Positions 11,700-24,482 are shown, counted from the first letter of the stretch. The stretch is DNA of 64,000 nucleotides from Okapia johnstoni (GCA_024291935.2 CM044315.1:76428385-76492384), one strand, 5' to 3'. The notes: generated by a model from the sequence alone, not told the origin. Numbers and translations: made by a program.

Positions 11700-11860
11700 T
11701 TTGAACCCGGGAAGCTTGGGTTTTATCCTGGCTTAACGATGCTGAGTTACCCTGGGTAAATGGCTTCTCTCTTCTGATCTAATGTTTATTTCCTCCACAA
11801 AATGGGGAAAATAAGTCATGCCTTATGAGGTTATGCAGATGAGGAATTTTGATGTAAAAG
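11700..11860 (+). mobile_element. MIR SINE
   Basis: Forward MIR core with GAGTTACCCTGGGTAAATGG and CCACAAAATGGGGAAAATAA in the expected order. Confidence 0.65.
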
Positions 11861-12126
11861 ATCTAATATTGTGTACTCAAATAAATCTCACCTGCACACA
11901 CATATGCATATATCTGCTCATACACACACATCAGAGAGGCGACCAGAGGGGAGGAAGACCTGAAGTGGTCAGATTCTACCCCGGTGAAATCTGTCTTTTC
12001 CTCTCGGCTTCTATACCTCTTGAAACATCTACCTTTACTGCCTCTCACTGTTCGCTTAAAATCTTCCTGAGGTACCAGCTGATATCATTGAAAAGAAATG
12101 AACACAATACAGTCTCTTCCCAAAAA

Positions 12127-12212
12127 AGGGAAGAAAGAAAGAAAAGGTGGAAAGGAGGAAGAGGGAAAAGAAAGAAGGAAGGAATGTCAGGGGGAGAGGA
12201 GGAAGACTTGTG
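12127..12212 (+). repeat. Purine-rich (GA) low-complexity tract
   Basis: The run is almost pure A/G on the + strand and is built of GAAA and GGAA words. It accounts for most of the charged residues in the overlapping open frame 11818-12327, which I do not regard as a gene. Confidence 0.85.
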
Positions 12213-12329
12213 CCTGTATAAGGGCTCTCTGATTGCAGCCAGCTTGGGGCTCCCTGGGACTTCTACAAGGGCAATGTTAGTGCCTCGGATCCCAGTGACA
12301 GTCTCAGTTCTGACTTCACACTTGTGATA

Positions 12330-13090
12330 ATTCTAGCAGAACTGAAAGGTCCAAGTGTTTGATCAGAAACACTCAAGGCTGAGCTCTTCGTGACGTGTAG
12401 GCATTTTCTTCTATTTTGATCTCAAAGACAGAATTAAAAATTTAATGTTATAGTTAATAATAATAATTGAACATTATGGAAACTCGTAGGCCTCTACAAA
12501 GGCTGAACCAGGAACATTTCTGAAGCTATGTTCACAGTAGAGTGTATATCTTTGAAATTCCCTAACACCCAACAGTGAAAGTCCTGGTTTTATGTGCAAA
12601 ATATAATCTGCTTATGAAATCAATGGAAGGAAATGTAAAACTAGTTATGCGAGAAGAAAAATTTTAATACTTGATTCTTTTAATCTATAATCCTAAAATG
12701 TTCCATTAAAAAATGTATACAAGGTTATAAAAATATATACTCTTAATTACTAGCAGGCTCTTTCCCCTAAATACCATGCAAATCTATGATGAGTTATTAT
12801 GGACAATACAGAGAAATTATTTTTACTTAAGCTTAAAAAGGCCTAGAACCACAAAGAATGGGTACTTTTCTGTCTCACCTTTGCATCCATTGACTCTTGG
12901 GTCTCTCTGGACTACCTGTCGAGAGCTGCCAAATATTGAGGTAGCCAATTAGGATGACGAGAGAAACTAAAAATAACAGCCATGCTTTTATCCCTTTATT
13001 GTGGGTGTGTAAGAGGCCAAAAAGGAAAATAGTGCTGGCTCCTCATAGTTCCAGCACTGGACAAGGGTCAGGTGGCCGGCAGCACAGGTT
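12330..13090. other. Unassigned intergenic stretch
   Basis: This is A/T-rich sequence downstream of the last visible exon of the + strand gene. I found no tail exon, RNA gene or named repeat. Confidence 0.45.
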
Positions 13091-13121
13091 GGGGAAATAG
13101 TGTCTCACTGTAAAGAACACT

Positions 13122-13301
13122 AGGGCTTTCCTTGTAGCTCAGGTGGTAAAGAATCTGCCTGCAATGCAGGAGGCCCCAGTTTAATTCCTGGGTCAGGAAG
13201 ATGCCCTGGAGTAGGGATAGGCTACCCACTCCAGTATTCTTGGGCTTCCCTGGTGGCTCAGTCAGTAAAGAATGCACCTGCAATGCAAGAGACCTGGGTT
13301 T
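13122..13301 (+). mobile_element. Bov-tA SINE dimer lacking its 3' tail
   Basis: Two tRNA-derived units (from 13124 and 13241) occur in tandem, but the second stops after GACCTGGGTTT, so the usual tail and A-rich end are missing. It is bracketed by direct repeats of 28 bases (13094-13121 and 13302-13329) that differ at one position. Confidence 0.9.
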
Positions 13302-13329
13302 GAAATAGTGTCTCACTATAAAGAACACT

Positions 13330-14448
13330 GCACAAAAGACTCCTGCCATTTTATGAACTCAGGGGGAGAATGGGTGGGAAGGAGAAACAGAGAACTAGAA
13401 TGGAACAGTACTGAGTTAAAGTGGAGAAGAATAATTCAATCAAGATGCCCTCCCTCAATAAAAGGTCTCAGCAGAGGGTACTAAAAATAAGAAAATAAAA
13501 AAAAGCATTTTAGCTGAGGACTCTAGTAAGGAAGCCTCCAAAAAGAGGTACCTGGGCTAGGAATGCAGGTGTGCATACGAACATGGCTGCTGGGAGTGAA
13601 GGACATAGTCCTGGACTGCGCCTCCCTCCAGAAACTGCAAGGTGCTGACTGTGCACCAAGTCTGGTGTGAGGAGCCTGCTAGGCAAATCCTTCGTCATTT
13701 CCTATGGTCTGACATAAGGAATCACATATAGCAATCTGGACTGGAGTCAGACCCTTCGTCATCTCTCCAATGTTGAGAAACATTCCACCCTTTGAGATTA
13801 AACAATTTCAAGGACAAATGTGTGCTTCCCACAGTACAGATTTATGCTTCTCAGGCCTGGTTTCTGCCACTGAGGAAAATAACTCCATCACTATCCTTGC
13901 ATCCTATGAGGCACAGATTAGTGATAGTGGAGAGCAGGAAGGAGCCTGTAGCCAGTATTCATCCTCTCAAAAGCCAGACTTACCTGCTGACTGAGTGGGA
14001 TTAAAAGAAAAGTTAGAATCAAGGAGAGGTTTTATTGTCTTTCACACTGGAGACCAGAGTTATTAAAAAGTGAATCCTGTTTTCAACCATGTGGCATCAT
14101 AAGGCCATTTCTCAGCACTGCTCCTCTTTGTCCCAAGGAGACCAATGAAGGAGTTGCTTTAGCCTCTCAAAGATTTTGTCAGTTACCTTTTTTGCTTTCC
14201 CAGATGTTTATGAATAAATCAAGAAAATATGTTAATTGGTTTGAAAGAGAGATTGTGCAACGTAGTTAACTGAAAAGACCCAATTCATTTTACTTATCAC
14301 CATTTACAGTCTATTAATACTAATATATCTCACATTGCTAATATTACAGAATCTGTAGTAGCAACCTCACAATAGGCCAAAATTGGAAAAGATCAAACTT
14401 GACCATAAACTGAAATGCTCTACATTAGCTACTAGATTTTTAAATTTT
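13330..14448. other. Unassigned intergenic stretch
   Basis: No exon-like frame with splice sites and no repeat I can name. The short frames at 13770-13994 and 13792-14004 overlap and have no recognisable domain. Confidence 0.45.
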
Positions 14449-14577
14449 AGAAAGTTGGGAATTCTAGTGGTTAGGACTCCATACTTCCACTGCAGGGTGG
14501 CTGAAGTTCGATCCTTGCTCTGAGGAACTAAGATCCTGCACCCCTTGGGGTGTGGCCAAAAAAAAAAGAAAAGAAAA
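14449..14577 (+). mobile_element. CHR-type SINE
   Basis: This is a tRNA-derived cetartiodactyl SINE: GGGAATTCTAGTGGTTAGGA head, GAGGAACTAAGATCCTGCA, and the GGGGTGTGGCCAAAAAAAA tail. Confidence 0.88.
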
Positions 14578-14579
14578 TC

Positions 14580-16120
14580 AACCATGTCTCATAATAAGGT
14601 CAACTTTGTTTTACAAAGAAAAAATAATTGCCCCAAATACTTTTTCAGCAATTTTTCTTAATGTTTTCTCCAGTTCTACTGTATAAGGGTTTAGGATGAA
14701 TCTCATCGCTTTTTCGGTAACAACTATCTCTGCATCCTTTCACTGAATGAGTTCAGCTCTTCTCTTATTTGAAAAGTTAATTATTCCAATTCTGTCTCTC
14801 ATGTTTCACAACTTTTCGAGTTCCAGAAGGTTAAAGGGATACATTGGAATATTTAGAAGAATTTAAAAAGCAAGTCCACAGGTTTACTGCAGCTTCTGAT
14901 GTGCCTGTGATATTAAGCATCAGATAACATTGAGTAATGATAGCCTTTTCCAAGCAAATGCACACAATACAGAGTGATTCACTGCTGTTTGAGTTATGAG
15001 AGTGAAGAGAAAAGGAGGAAAAAGACGGGAAGAGGTAGTGTATGTGTAGGAATATACGTTATTGATTATAGCTTCACCAGGGTATCCATTTACTTGAGTT
15101 GCAAAGAGATACTGTGCAAATTAAATCAGACTCCTTTCTAGAATACCTTTATTCCTTACACATATCCTCCCAGCAGAGAATTTCCTCTCATTGATTTAAG
15201 CCAGAGAAGTCAAGTTAATGACTTCTAAATAAAAGTTGTTTCTCATGGCTTTTCCAAAGATGTCTTGGGCATCTTGGAAGAGATCAATATGTTCTCAAAC
15301 ATGTTTTTATTTCAACTAGTTGCCTTTAGTAAAATGTGAATTTACAATAGCTTGAGTACATTTTATTTCCTCAACAGGTTTCCTACAAAATTAAGGGATT
15401 AAGCAAGCACCAAACGTTTCATCTGGGACAATGGATAGACTACAGAGGATCAGTAGGCTTAGATCTCCAAGAAAAGTAGCTGTGCCCTCACAGTTTAATT
15501 TTTCCCTTGCAATTTTATATAAAGCCAAATAATTGCCAGGTGGAGAGCAAATAAAATATGTTTGTATACTCAAATTTGCATTTCATTTGTAGCTCTTGTA
15601 CAAACTATGTTAAAGTTAAAAAGGATAGAAAAGTAATCAGAAGACAGAAGATAGCAAATTAGGGTAATGAGTGAAATAAAGTCAGTAATCTACATGGGAA
15701 AATGAAAGTAACTCTGAAAGTAGAAATAAATCTATACCTATCAGAATTAAATGTCATATCTATCAGCAACTAAACATATCTGGGACATCAATCAGGGAAA
15801 TGCATCAGAAGGATCTTAGCATGAGAATCCCTAATAAAAATCAAATAAATAGATAACACATCTTCTGTACATTGAGCTAAAAGAATGATTTTGTACATTA
15901 AATTAAATGTAAGAGGGATAAAGTTTTCAAATGAAGCCAGAATACTTACTCTGATAAGGGACACAAGGAAAATTTTAGTATATAAATTTATTTCAAGAAT
16001 GACTTTCATAATGACTGAAGTAACAAATGCCATGGGGTAGAAATAAGTTCAAGTTATAATCTAGAAGAAAATTGGAAAAAAATTTCCATTCAGTGGGTAA
16101 CCCACATGGTAGGTATCAGG
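14580..16120. other. Unassigned intergenic stretch
   Basis: A/T-rich sequence in which I recognise no gene, RNA or named repeat on either strand. Confidence 0.45.
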
Positions 16121-16125
16121 AAGAC

Positions 16126-16303
16126 GTGTGTGCATGCTAAGTCACTTCAGTCATGTCCAACACTTTGTGACCCTATGGACTGCAGCCCACCAGGGTCCTC
16201 TGTCCATGGGATTCTCCAGGCAAAATACTGGAGTAGGAACCTGTGTCTAACCTCTCCTGCATTGGTAGGTGGGTTCTTTACCAGCAGCACCACCTGGGAA
16301 GCT
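16126..16303 (-). mobile_element. Bov-tA SINE
   Basis: Reverse orientation, from CATGCTAAGTCACTTCAGTC (complement of the tail) to CACCTGGGAAGCTC (complement of the head). Confidence 0.92.
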
Positions 16304-16314
16304 CATCATGGATA

Positions 16315-17788
16315 TTCAGTTCAGTTCAGTTGCTCAGTTGTGTCCGACTCTTTGCGACCCCATGAATCGCAGCACACCAGGCCTCCCTGTCCATCATCAA
16401 CTCCCGGAGTCCAACCAAACCCAAGTTCATTGAGTCAGTGATGCGATCCAACCATCTCATCCTCTGTCATCCCCTTCTCCTCCTGCCCTCAATCTTTCCC
16501 AGCACAAAGATCTTTTCAAATGAGTCAGCTCTTCGCATCATGTGGCCAAAGTATTGGAGTTTCAGCTTCAATATCAGTCCTTCCAATGAATATTCAGGAC
16601 TGATTTCCTTTAGGATGGATTGGATGGATCTCCTTGCAATCCAAATAACTCTCAAGAGTCTTCTCCAACACTACAGTTCAAAAGCATCAATTCTTCAGTG
16701 CTCAGCTTTCTTTATAGTCCAACTCTCAAATCCATACATGACAACTGGAAAAACCATAGCCTTGACCAAACGGACTTTTGTTGGCAAAGTAATGTCTCTG
16801 TTTTTCAATATGCTGTCTAGGTTCGTCATAACTTTTCTTCCAAGGAGTAAGTGTCTTTTAGTTTCATGGCTGCAGTCACCATCTGCAGTGATTTTGGAGG
16901 CCAGAAAAATAAAATTAGCCACTGTTTCCCCATCTATTTGCCATGAAGTGAAGGGACCGGATGCCATGATCTTAATTTTCTGAATGTTGAGCTTTAAGCC
17001 AACTTTTTCACTCTCCTCTTTCACTTTCATCAAGAGGCTCTTTAGTTCTTCTTCACTTTCTGCCATAAGGGTGGTGTCATCTGCATATCTGAGGTTATTG
17101 ATATTTCTCCCGGCAATCTTCATTCCAGCTTGTGCTTCCTCCAGCCCAGTGTTTCTCATGATGTACTCTGCATATAAGTTAAATAAGCAGGGTGACATAC
17201 TCCTTTTCCTATCTGGTACCAGTCTGTTGTTCCATGTCCAGTTCTAACTGTTGCTTCCTGACCTGCATACAGGTTTCTCAAGAGGCAGGTCAGATGGTCT
17301 GGTATTCCCATCTCTTTCAGAATTTTCCACAGTTTATTGTGATACACACAGTCAAAGGTTTTGGCATAGTCAATAAAGCAGAAATAGATGTTTTTCTGGA
17401 ACTCTCTTGCTTTTTTGATGATCCAGCAGATGTTGGCAATTTGATCTCTGGTTCCTCTGCCTTTTCTAAAACCAGCTTGAACATCTGGAAGTTCATGGTT
17501 CACGTATTGCTGAAGCCTGGCTTGGAGAATTTTGAGCATTACTTTACTAGTGTGTGAGGTAAGTGCAGTTGTGTGATAGTTTGAGCATTCTTTGGCATTG
17601 CCTTTCTTTGGGATTGGAATGAAAACTGACCTTTTCCAGTCCTGTGGCCATTGCTGAGCTTTCCAGATTTGCTGGCATATTGAGTGCAGCACTTTCACAG
17701 CATCACCTTTCAGGATTTGAAATAGCTTAACTGGAATTCCATCACCTCCACTAGCTTTGTTTGTAGTGATGCTTTCTAAGACCTGGCT
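16315..17788 (-). mobile_element. BovB (RTE) LINE, 5'-truncated
   Basis: Read on the - strand this is about 1.5 kb of BovB, ending with the ACTGA tail at 16315. It covers the RT and the C-terminal region in frames 17806-17156, 17198-16695 and 16655-16467. The RT motif YADD is intact (in NNLRYADDTT). About 15-18 bases are missing near 17196 where motif B (RQGC) should be, which shifts the frame between the two largest pieces. Its 5' end abuts the 5' end of the L1 at 17789. Confidence 0.95.
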
Positions 17789-19274
17789 AAATGGATACAA
17801 AAACAAGATCCATATATATACTGTCTACAAGAAACCCACTTCAGACCTCAAGACACATATATACTGAAAGTGAGAGGATGGGAAAATATATTCCATGCAA
17901 ATGGGAAGCAAAAGCAAGCTGGAGTAGAAATCCTTATATCAGACAAAATAGACCTTAAAATAAAGAATAGTACAAGAGATAAGGAAGAACACTACATAAT
18001 GATCAAGGGATCAATCCAAGAGGAAAACGTAACAATTGTAAATATCTATACACCCAACATAGGGCCACCTAAATACATAAGACAAACACTAAAAGACATA
18101 AAAGGAGAAATTGACAGTAACACAGTAACACAGACTTTATTTACCACCCCACTCACACCAATGGACAGATCATCAAAACAGAAAGTTAATAAAGAAACAC
18201 AAGTCTTAAATGATACATTAGATGAGATGGATCTCATTGATATCTTGAGGACATTCCACCCAAATGCAGAAGAATACACCTTCTTCTCAATTACACATGG
18301 AACATTCTCCAGGATAGACCACATCTTGGGTTACAAATCAAACCTCAGTAAATTTAAGAAAAATGAAATCCTATCAAGCATCTTCTCCAACCACAACTCT
18401 ATGAGACTAGATACCAATTACAAGAAAAAACTGTAAAAGACACAAACACATGGAGATCAAACAATATGTTTCTAAATGACCAATAGGTTACGGAAGAAAT
18501 CAAAAGGGAAATAAAAAATTTCCTAGAAGCAAATGACAATGAAAACATGACAACTCAAAACCTTTGGGATGCAGCAAAAGCAGTTCTAAGAGGGAAGTTT
18601 ACATCAATGCAATCCTTCCTCAAGAAACAAGAACAACGTCGAATAGACAATCTACCTTTATGACTAAAACAACTGGAAAAAGAAGAAAAAAAAAAACCCA
18701 AAAATTAGTAGAAGGAAAGAAATCTTAAAGATCAGAGCAGAAATAAATGAAAAAGAACTGAAAAAAAAACAATAGTAAAGATTAATAAAATTAAAAGCTG
18801 GTTCTTTAAGAAGATAAACAAAATTGACAGACCTTTAGCCAGACTCATCAAGAAAAAGAGAGAGAAGAATCAAATCAACAAAATTAGAAATGAAAAAGGA
18901 GAGGTTACAACAGACAATGCAGAAATGCAAAGGATTATAACAGACTTTTATGAACAACTATATGGCAATAAAATGGATAACCTGGAAGAAACGGACAGAT
19001 TCTTAGAAAAAGTTCAATCTTCCAAGACTGAACCAGGAAGAAATAGAAATTATGAACAACCCAATTACAAGCACTGAAATTGAAGCTGTGATCAAAAATC
19101 TCCCCCAAAAACAAAAGCCTAGGGCAAGATGGCTTCACAGGAGAATTCTATCAAACATTTAGACAAGAGCTAATGCCTATCCTTCTGAAACTCTTTCAAA
19201 AATTGCAGAGGAAGGAACACTTCCAAACTCATTCTATGAGGCCACCATCACCCTGATACCAAAACCAGACAAGA

Positions 19275-19277
<3 letters not shown>

Positions 19278-19337
<60 letters not shown>
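19278..19337 (+). repeat. (AC)n microsatellite
   Basis: Thirty uninterrupted AC units lie inside the L1 ORF2 sequence. Confidence 0.97.
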
Positions 19338-19339
<2 letters not shown>

Positions 19340-19595
19340 TAGGCCAACATCACTGATGAACATATATCCAAAAATCCTCAACAAAATTTTAACAAACAGA
19401 ATTCAGCAACACATCAAAAAGCTCATACACTGTGATCAAGTTGGGTTTATTCCAGGGATGCAAGGATTCTTCAGTATACGCAAATCAACCAGTATGATGC
19501 ACCATACTGACAAACTGAAAGATAAAAAGCACATGATAACCTCAATAGATGCATAAAAAGCCTTTGACAAAATCCAGCACCCATTTATGATTAAA

Positions 19596-19801
19596 GCTTC
19601 CGTGGTGGCTTAGATGGTAAAGCATCTGCTTGCAATGCGGGAGACCCAGATTCGATCCCTGGGTTGGGAAGATCCCCTGGAGAAGGAAATGGCAACCCCC
19701 TCCAGTATTCTTGTCTGGAAAATCCCATGGACAGAAGAGCCTGGTAGGCTACATTCCATGGGGTTGCGAAGAGTTGGACACAACTGAGTGATTTCACTTT
19801 G
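19596..19801 (+). mobile_element. Bov-tA SINE nested in L1
   Basis: A full-length unit interrupts L1 ORF2. It is flanked by the 8-bp duplication TGATTAAA at 19588-19595 and 19802-19809, so the insertion is younger than the L1. Confidence 0.93.
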
Positions 19802-21892
19802 TGATTAAAATTTTTTCAAAAAAATGGGCTAGAAGGAACCTACTTTAACATAGTAAAGGCCATACATGATAAGCCTACAGCAAACATTATTCTTAATGGT
19901 GAAAAACTGAAAGCATTCTCCCTAAGATCAGGAACAAGACAAGGGTGTCCACTTTCACCACTATTATTCAACATAGTTCTGGAAGTCCTAGCTACAGCAA
20001 TCAGAGAAGAAAAAGAAATGAAAGGAATCCAGATCAGAAAAGAAGAAGTAAAGTTCTCACTGCTTGCAGATGACATGATACTGTACATAGAAAACCCTGA
20101 AGATAGTATCAGAAAATTGCTAGAGCTAATCAGTGAATTTAGCAAAGTTGCAGGATACAAAATCAATACACAGAAATCACTTGCATTTCTACATACTAAC
20201 AATGAAAAATCAGAAAGAGAAATTAAGGAATCAACCCCATTCACCATTGCAACAAAAAGAATTAAATATCTAGGGATACTTACCTAAGGAGACAAAAGAA
20301 CTGTACACAGAAAATTATAAGACACTAATGAAAGAAATCAAGGATGACATAAACATATGGAGAGATATTCCATGTTCCTGAGTAGGAAGAATCAATATTG
20401 TGCAAATGACTATACTACCAAATGCAATCTACAGATTCAATGTGATCCCTATCAAATTACCAATAGCATTTTTCACAGAACTAGAACAAAAAAATTCACA
20501 GTTCATAAGGAAACACAAAAGACCCCGAATAGCCAAAGCAGCCTTGAGAAAGAAGAATGGAGCTGGAGGAATCAACCTTTCTGATTCCAGCTTATACTAC
20601 AAAGCTACAGTCATCAAGACAGTATGGTACTGGTACAAAAACAGAAATATAGACCAATGGAACAAGATAAAAAGCCCAGAAATAAACCTATGCACCTATG
20701 GGTACCTTGTTTTTGACAAAGGAGGCAGGAATATACAATGGGGCAAAGATAATCTCTTCAATAAATTGTGTTGAGAAAATCTGGACAGTTACATGTAAAA
20801 GAATGAAATTAGAGTACTTCCTAACACCATACACAAAGATAAACTCAAAATGGATTAAAGACCTAAATGTAAGGCCAGAAACTATAAAACTCTTAGAGGA
20901 AAACATAGGCAGAACACTCCATGACATAAACCAAAGCAAGATCCTCTATGACCCACCTCCTAGAGTAATGGAAATAAAAACAAAACTAAACAAGTGGGAC
21001 CTGATTAAACTTAAAAGCTTTTGCACAGCAAAGGAAACTATAAGCAACATGAAAAGACAACTCTCAGTATAGGAGAAAATAATAGCAAATGAAACAACTG
21101 ACAAAGGATTAATTTCTGAAATATGCAAGCGGCTCATATAACTCAATACCAGAAAAACAAATAACCCAATCAAAAAGTGGGAAAAAGACCCAAACAGACA
21201 TTTCTCCAAAGAAGACATACAGATGGCTAACAAACACATGAAAAGATGCTCAACTTGCTCATTATTAGAGAAATGTAAATCAAAACTACAACGAGATATC
21301 ACCTCACACCCATCAGAATGGGCATCATTAAAAAGTCTACAAACAATAAATGCTGGAGTGGGTGTGAAGAAAAGGGAACGCCCTTGTCCTGTTGGTGGAA
21401 ATGTAAATTGATACAACCACTATGGAAGATGGTATGGAGATTCCTTAAAAAACTAGGAATAAAACCATCATGTGACCCAGCAATCCCACTCCTAGGCATA
21501 TATCCTGAGAAAACCAAAATCGAAAAAGACACATGTATCCCATTATTCATTGCAACACTATTTACAATAGCTAGAACATGGAATCAACCTAGATGTCCAT
21601 CGACAGATGAATGGATAAAGAAGTTGTGGTACATATACACAATGGAATATTACTCAGCCATAAAAAGGAATGCATCTGAATCAGTTCTAATGAGGTGGAT
21701 GAACCTAGAGCCTATTATACAGAGTGAAGTAATTCAGAAAGAGAAAGATAAATATCATATTCTAATGCATATATACAGAATCTAGAAAAATGGTACTGAA
21801 GAATTTATTTATAGGGCAGAAATGGAGAAACAGACATAGAGAATATACTTGTGGACATGGGGAGAGGGGAGGAAAAGGTGAGATGTATGGAG

Positions 21893-22094
21893 AGTGAACG
21901 TGAAAGGGAAAGTGAAGTCGTTCAGTCGTATCCGACTCTTTGCGACCCCATAGACTGTAGCTGACCAGGCTCCTCCATCCATGGGATTTTCCATGCAAGA
22001 GTACTAGAGTGGGTTGCCATTTCCTTCTCCAGAGGATCTTCCTGACCCAGGGATCAAACCCAGGTCTCCCATATTGCAGGCAGATGCTTTACCA
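21893..22094 (-). mobile_element. Bov-tA SINE nested in L1 3' UTR
   Basis: A reverse-orientation unit starts near GTGAAGTCGTTCAGTCG and ends near GCAGGCAGATGCTTTACC. L1 3' UTR sequence continues on both sides. Confidence 0.9.
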
Positions 22095-22334
22095 AACTTA
22101 CATTACCACATGTAAAATAGCCAACAGGAATTTGCTGTATGGCTCAGGAAACGCAAACAGGGGCTCTGAATCAACCCAGAGGGATGGGGTGGGGAGGGAA
22201 ATGGGAGGGAGGTTCAAAAGGGAGGGTACATATGTATACCTATGGCTGATTCATGTTGAGGTTTGACAGAAAACAACAAAATTGTGTAATGCAATTATCC
22301 TTCAATTAAAAAATAAATAAATTTTAAAAAACTC

Positions 22335-23040
22335 AAGATCCAAAAAACTAAGATCATGGCATCCAGTCCCATCACTTCATGACAAATAGATGGGGAAAAT
22401 ATGGAAAGTGAGAGACTTTATTTTCTTGGGTTCCAAAATCACTGTAGATAGTGACTGCAGCCATGAAATTAAAAGACACTTGCTCCTAGGAAGAAAAGTT
22501 ATGACCAAATTAAAAGACACTTGCTCCTAGGAAGAAAAGTTATGACCAACCTAGACAGCATATTAAAAGTCAGAGACATCACTTTGCCAACAAAGGTCCA
22601 TATAGTCAAAGCTATGGTTTTTCCAGTAGTCATGTACTGATGTGAGAGCTGGACCATAAAAAAGGCTGAGCACCGAAGAATTGATGCTTTAGAATTTTGG
22701 TACAGGAAAAGACACTTGAGAGTCCCTTGAACAGCAAGGAGATCAAACCAGTCAATTGTAAAGGAAATCAATCCTGATGCTAAAGCTGAAGCTCCAATAC
22801 TTTGACCACCTGATGCAAAGAGCCTCCTTATTGAAAAATACCCTGATGCTGGGAAAGACAAGAGTGTAGGAGGAGAAGGGGGTGACAAAAGATGAGATGG
22901 TTTGATGACATCATCAATTCAATGGGCATGAATTTGAGCAAACTCAGGGAGATAGTGAAGGACAGGGAAGACTGGTATGCTACAGTCCACGGAGCTCTCA
23001 AAAAATCAGACAAGCCTGAGGGACTGAACAACAGCAACAA
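22335..23040 (+). mobile_element. BovB LINE fragment, old, with internal duplication
   Basis: This is the C-terminal and 3' part of BovB, more diverged than the other copies. It contains a perfect 41-bp tandem duplication (22466-22506 and 22507-22547). The ACTGA tail is degraded to GGACTGAACAACAGCAACAA. Confidence 0.92.
22466..22547 (+). repeat. Perfect 41-bp tandem duplication
   Basis: Two identical head-to-tail copies start with AAATTAAAAGACACTTGCTC and end with GTTATGACC. Other BovB copies in the window have one copy at this point. Confidence 0.95.
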
Positions 23041-23349
23041 ATGAGGATCTAGTCCATGCATGTGGATTCCATCCTGTTTGTATCTCTACTATTGAAGTCT
23101 ATTCTACTACCTCTTCCAATACTAGCAGGTGAGTTAAGGCTCTTCTTTACCACTGAGATGGGAAGCAGGGGATAAGAACAGGTTAAGTTAGAATGCCACA
23201 AAGCTCACTATTCTTAGTGAAATTCAGCTATCTTTTCTAATTGTTCCCCTGACTGCAAATTTGTGGTTACTTTCCAGAATTCTGAAAAAAGTTGATTGCT
23301 GGCATATTTTTTTTCCTAGTGTACTTACTATCTCATAAAGGAAAATCAT

Positions 23350-23728
23350 CGACCTGCTCAGGCAGCCATAACAAAATACCATAAAGTGGGTGGCTGAAAC
23401 AACAGATGTGTATTTTCTCATAGTCCTGGGGACTTGAAGTCCCAGATCAGGGTGCCAGTCTCATTTCTGGTGAGACCTCTCTCCCTGATTGGTAGGTGAC
23501 CACCACCTTGTTGTGTGCTCACATGACCTCTTTGGGTACAAGTGTGGAGAGAGAGAGTGCACTAGTTCTCATGTTTCTTCTTACACAGAAACTAATCCTA
23601 TTAGATCGTGACCCTGTCTTTATGACCTCATTTGATCTTCATTATTTCTGTAAAGGTCCTATCTCCAAGTAAATTAGGCTAGGGTGTGAACACATGAATT
23701 TTGGATGTGGGGATACAGTCTGTATCAG
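23350..23728 (-). mobile_element. MaLR LTR (MLT1-type)
   Basis: On the + strand it reads AGGCAGCCATAACAAAATACC, then GTGGCTGAAACAACAGATG, CTATCTCCAAGTAAATTAGG and CATGAATTTTGGATGTGGGG. This is the reverse complement of a MaLR (MLT1-type) long terminal repeat. It is a solitary LTR with no internal region next to it. Confidence 0.75.
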
Positions 23729-24371
23729 AGGATTTTTGAAGTTTCTTACTTCACCATTCTCACTGACATACATGTATGTCTCACTGACATCTATGTTTAC
23801 ATACATATAAACACATGTTTTACTCATCTTTTCAAACAGCTCAAAAAGAAGAGTTTAGGAACATCTTGTTTCATCGTGGCTTGAACTGTCTACTCCTTCT
23901 TGTTATGTTTTTACATATGACCTGTCCCTTTTTTTCATAAAAAATTTTAATAGTGGTATGTGTCTATTTTACTAGGGGAAAAAATCAAGGTTTTTTTGTT
24001 GGTAATCTGAACATTTTTTATTTATGCTTTTATATTATTTGATTCTACATTTTACTTTCTGAAATTCATTTTCTAGCTTTTTGGCTTTTATCTAACTTCT
24101 TGATTTAGTAAAGGTTAACTTTCAAATGAAACATGGCTCCTGTCGGGGGTGTATAAAATCAGAGGCCTTCATCTCAGGCTGCACTTAAAGTATAGCACCA
24201 GTCAAGCCACAGGATACTCTGATCTTCTTCCAAAATTTTTACCAGTGGTATGAATATCTCAAAAATACATGGACTTTTAACTCTTTGATCTTGAGCTCAT
24301 TTAAAAACTCTGTATCTCAGCCCATCACCTAAATAAGCTAGTGCAAGGAACAAGGAGCATTCTCTCCAGCT

Positions 24372-24482
24372 TTTGTTGCTGTTTTCAGTTGCTAAGTTGT
24401 ATCTGACTCCTTGCGACCTCATGGACTGCAGCACTCCAAGCCTCCTTGTCCCTCACCATCTCCTGGAGTTTGCCCAAGTTAA
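24372..24482 (-). mobile_element. BovB 3' terminal fragment
   Basis: This is the complement of the last ~100 bases of BovB: GTTGCTAAGTTGTATCTGAC, GCGACCTCATGGACTGCAGC and CACCATCTCCTGGAGTT. Confidence 0.85.

Larger units (their letters stand above)
17789..22325 (+). mobile_element. L1 LINE, 5'-truncated, interrupted
   Basis: This is most of L1 ORF2 and the 3' end. The order is endonuclease-region sequence (17870-18436, with NIYTPN near 18040), RT with the sequences [14 protein letters not shown] near 19935 and [12 protein letters not shown] near 20061, the C-terminal region (21318-21785), and a 3' UTR to an (AAAT)n tail near 22320. Many stops and shifts break the frame, so it is inactive. 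Later insertions are an (AC)30 run (19278-19337) and Bov-tA SINEs at 19596-19801 and about 21893-22094. Confidence 0.95.

Noticed and set aside
11818..12327. 169-codon open frame on the + strand
   Set aside because: It starts in a MIR SINE, runs through a purine-rich tract, and has no domain or splice support. The similarity of 12238-12280 to 11290-11330 is short and may be chance.
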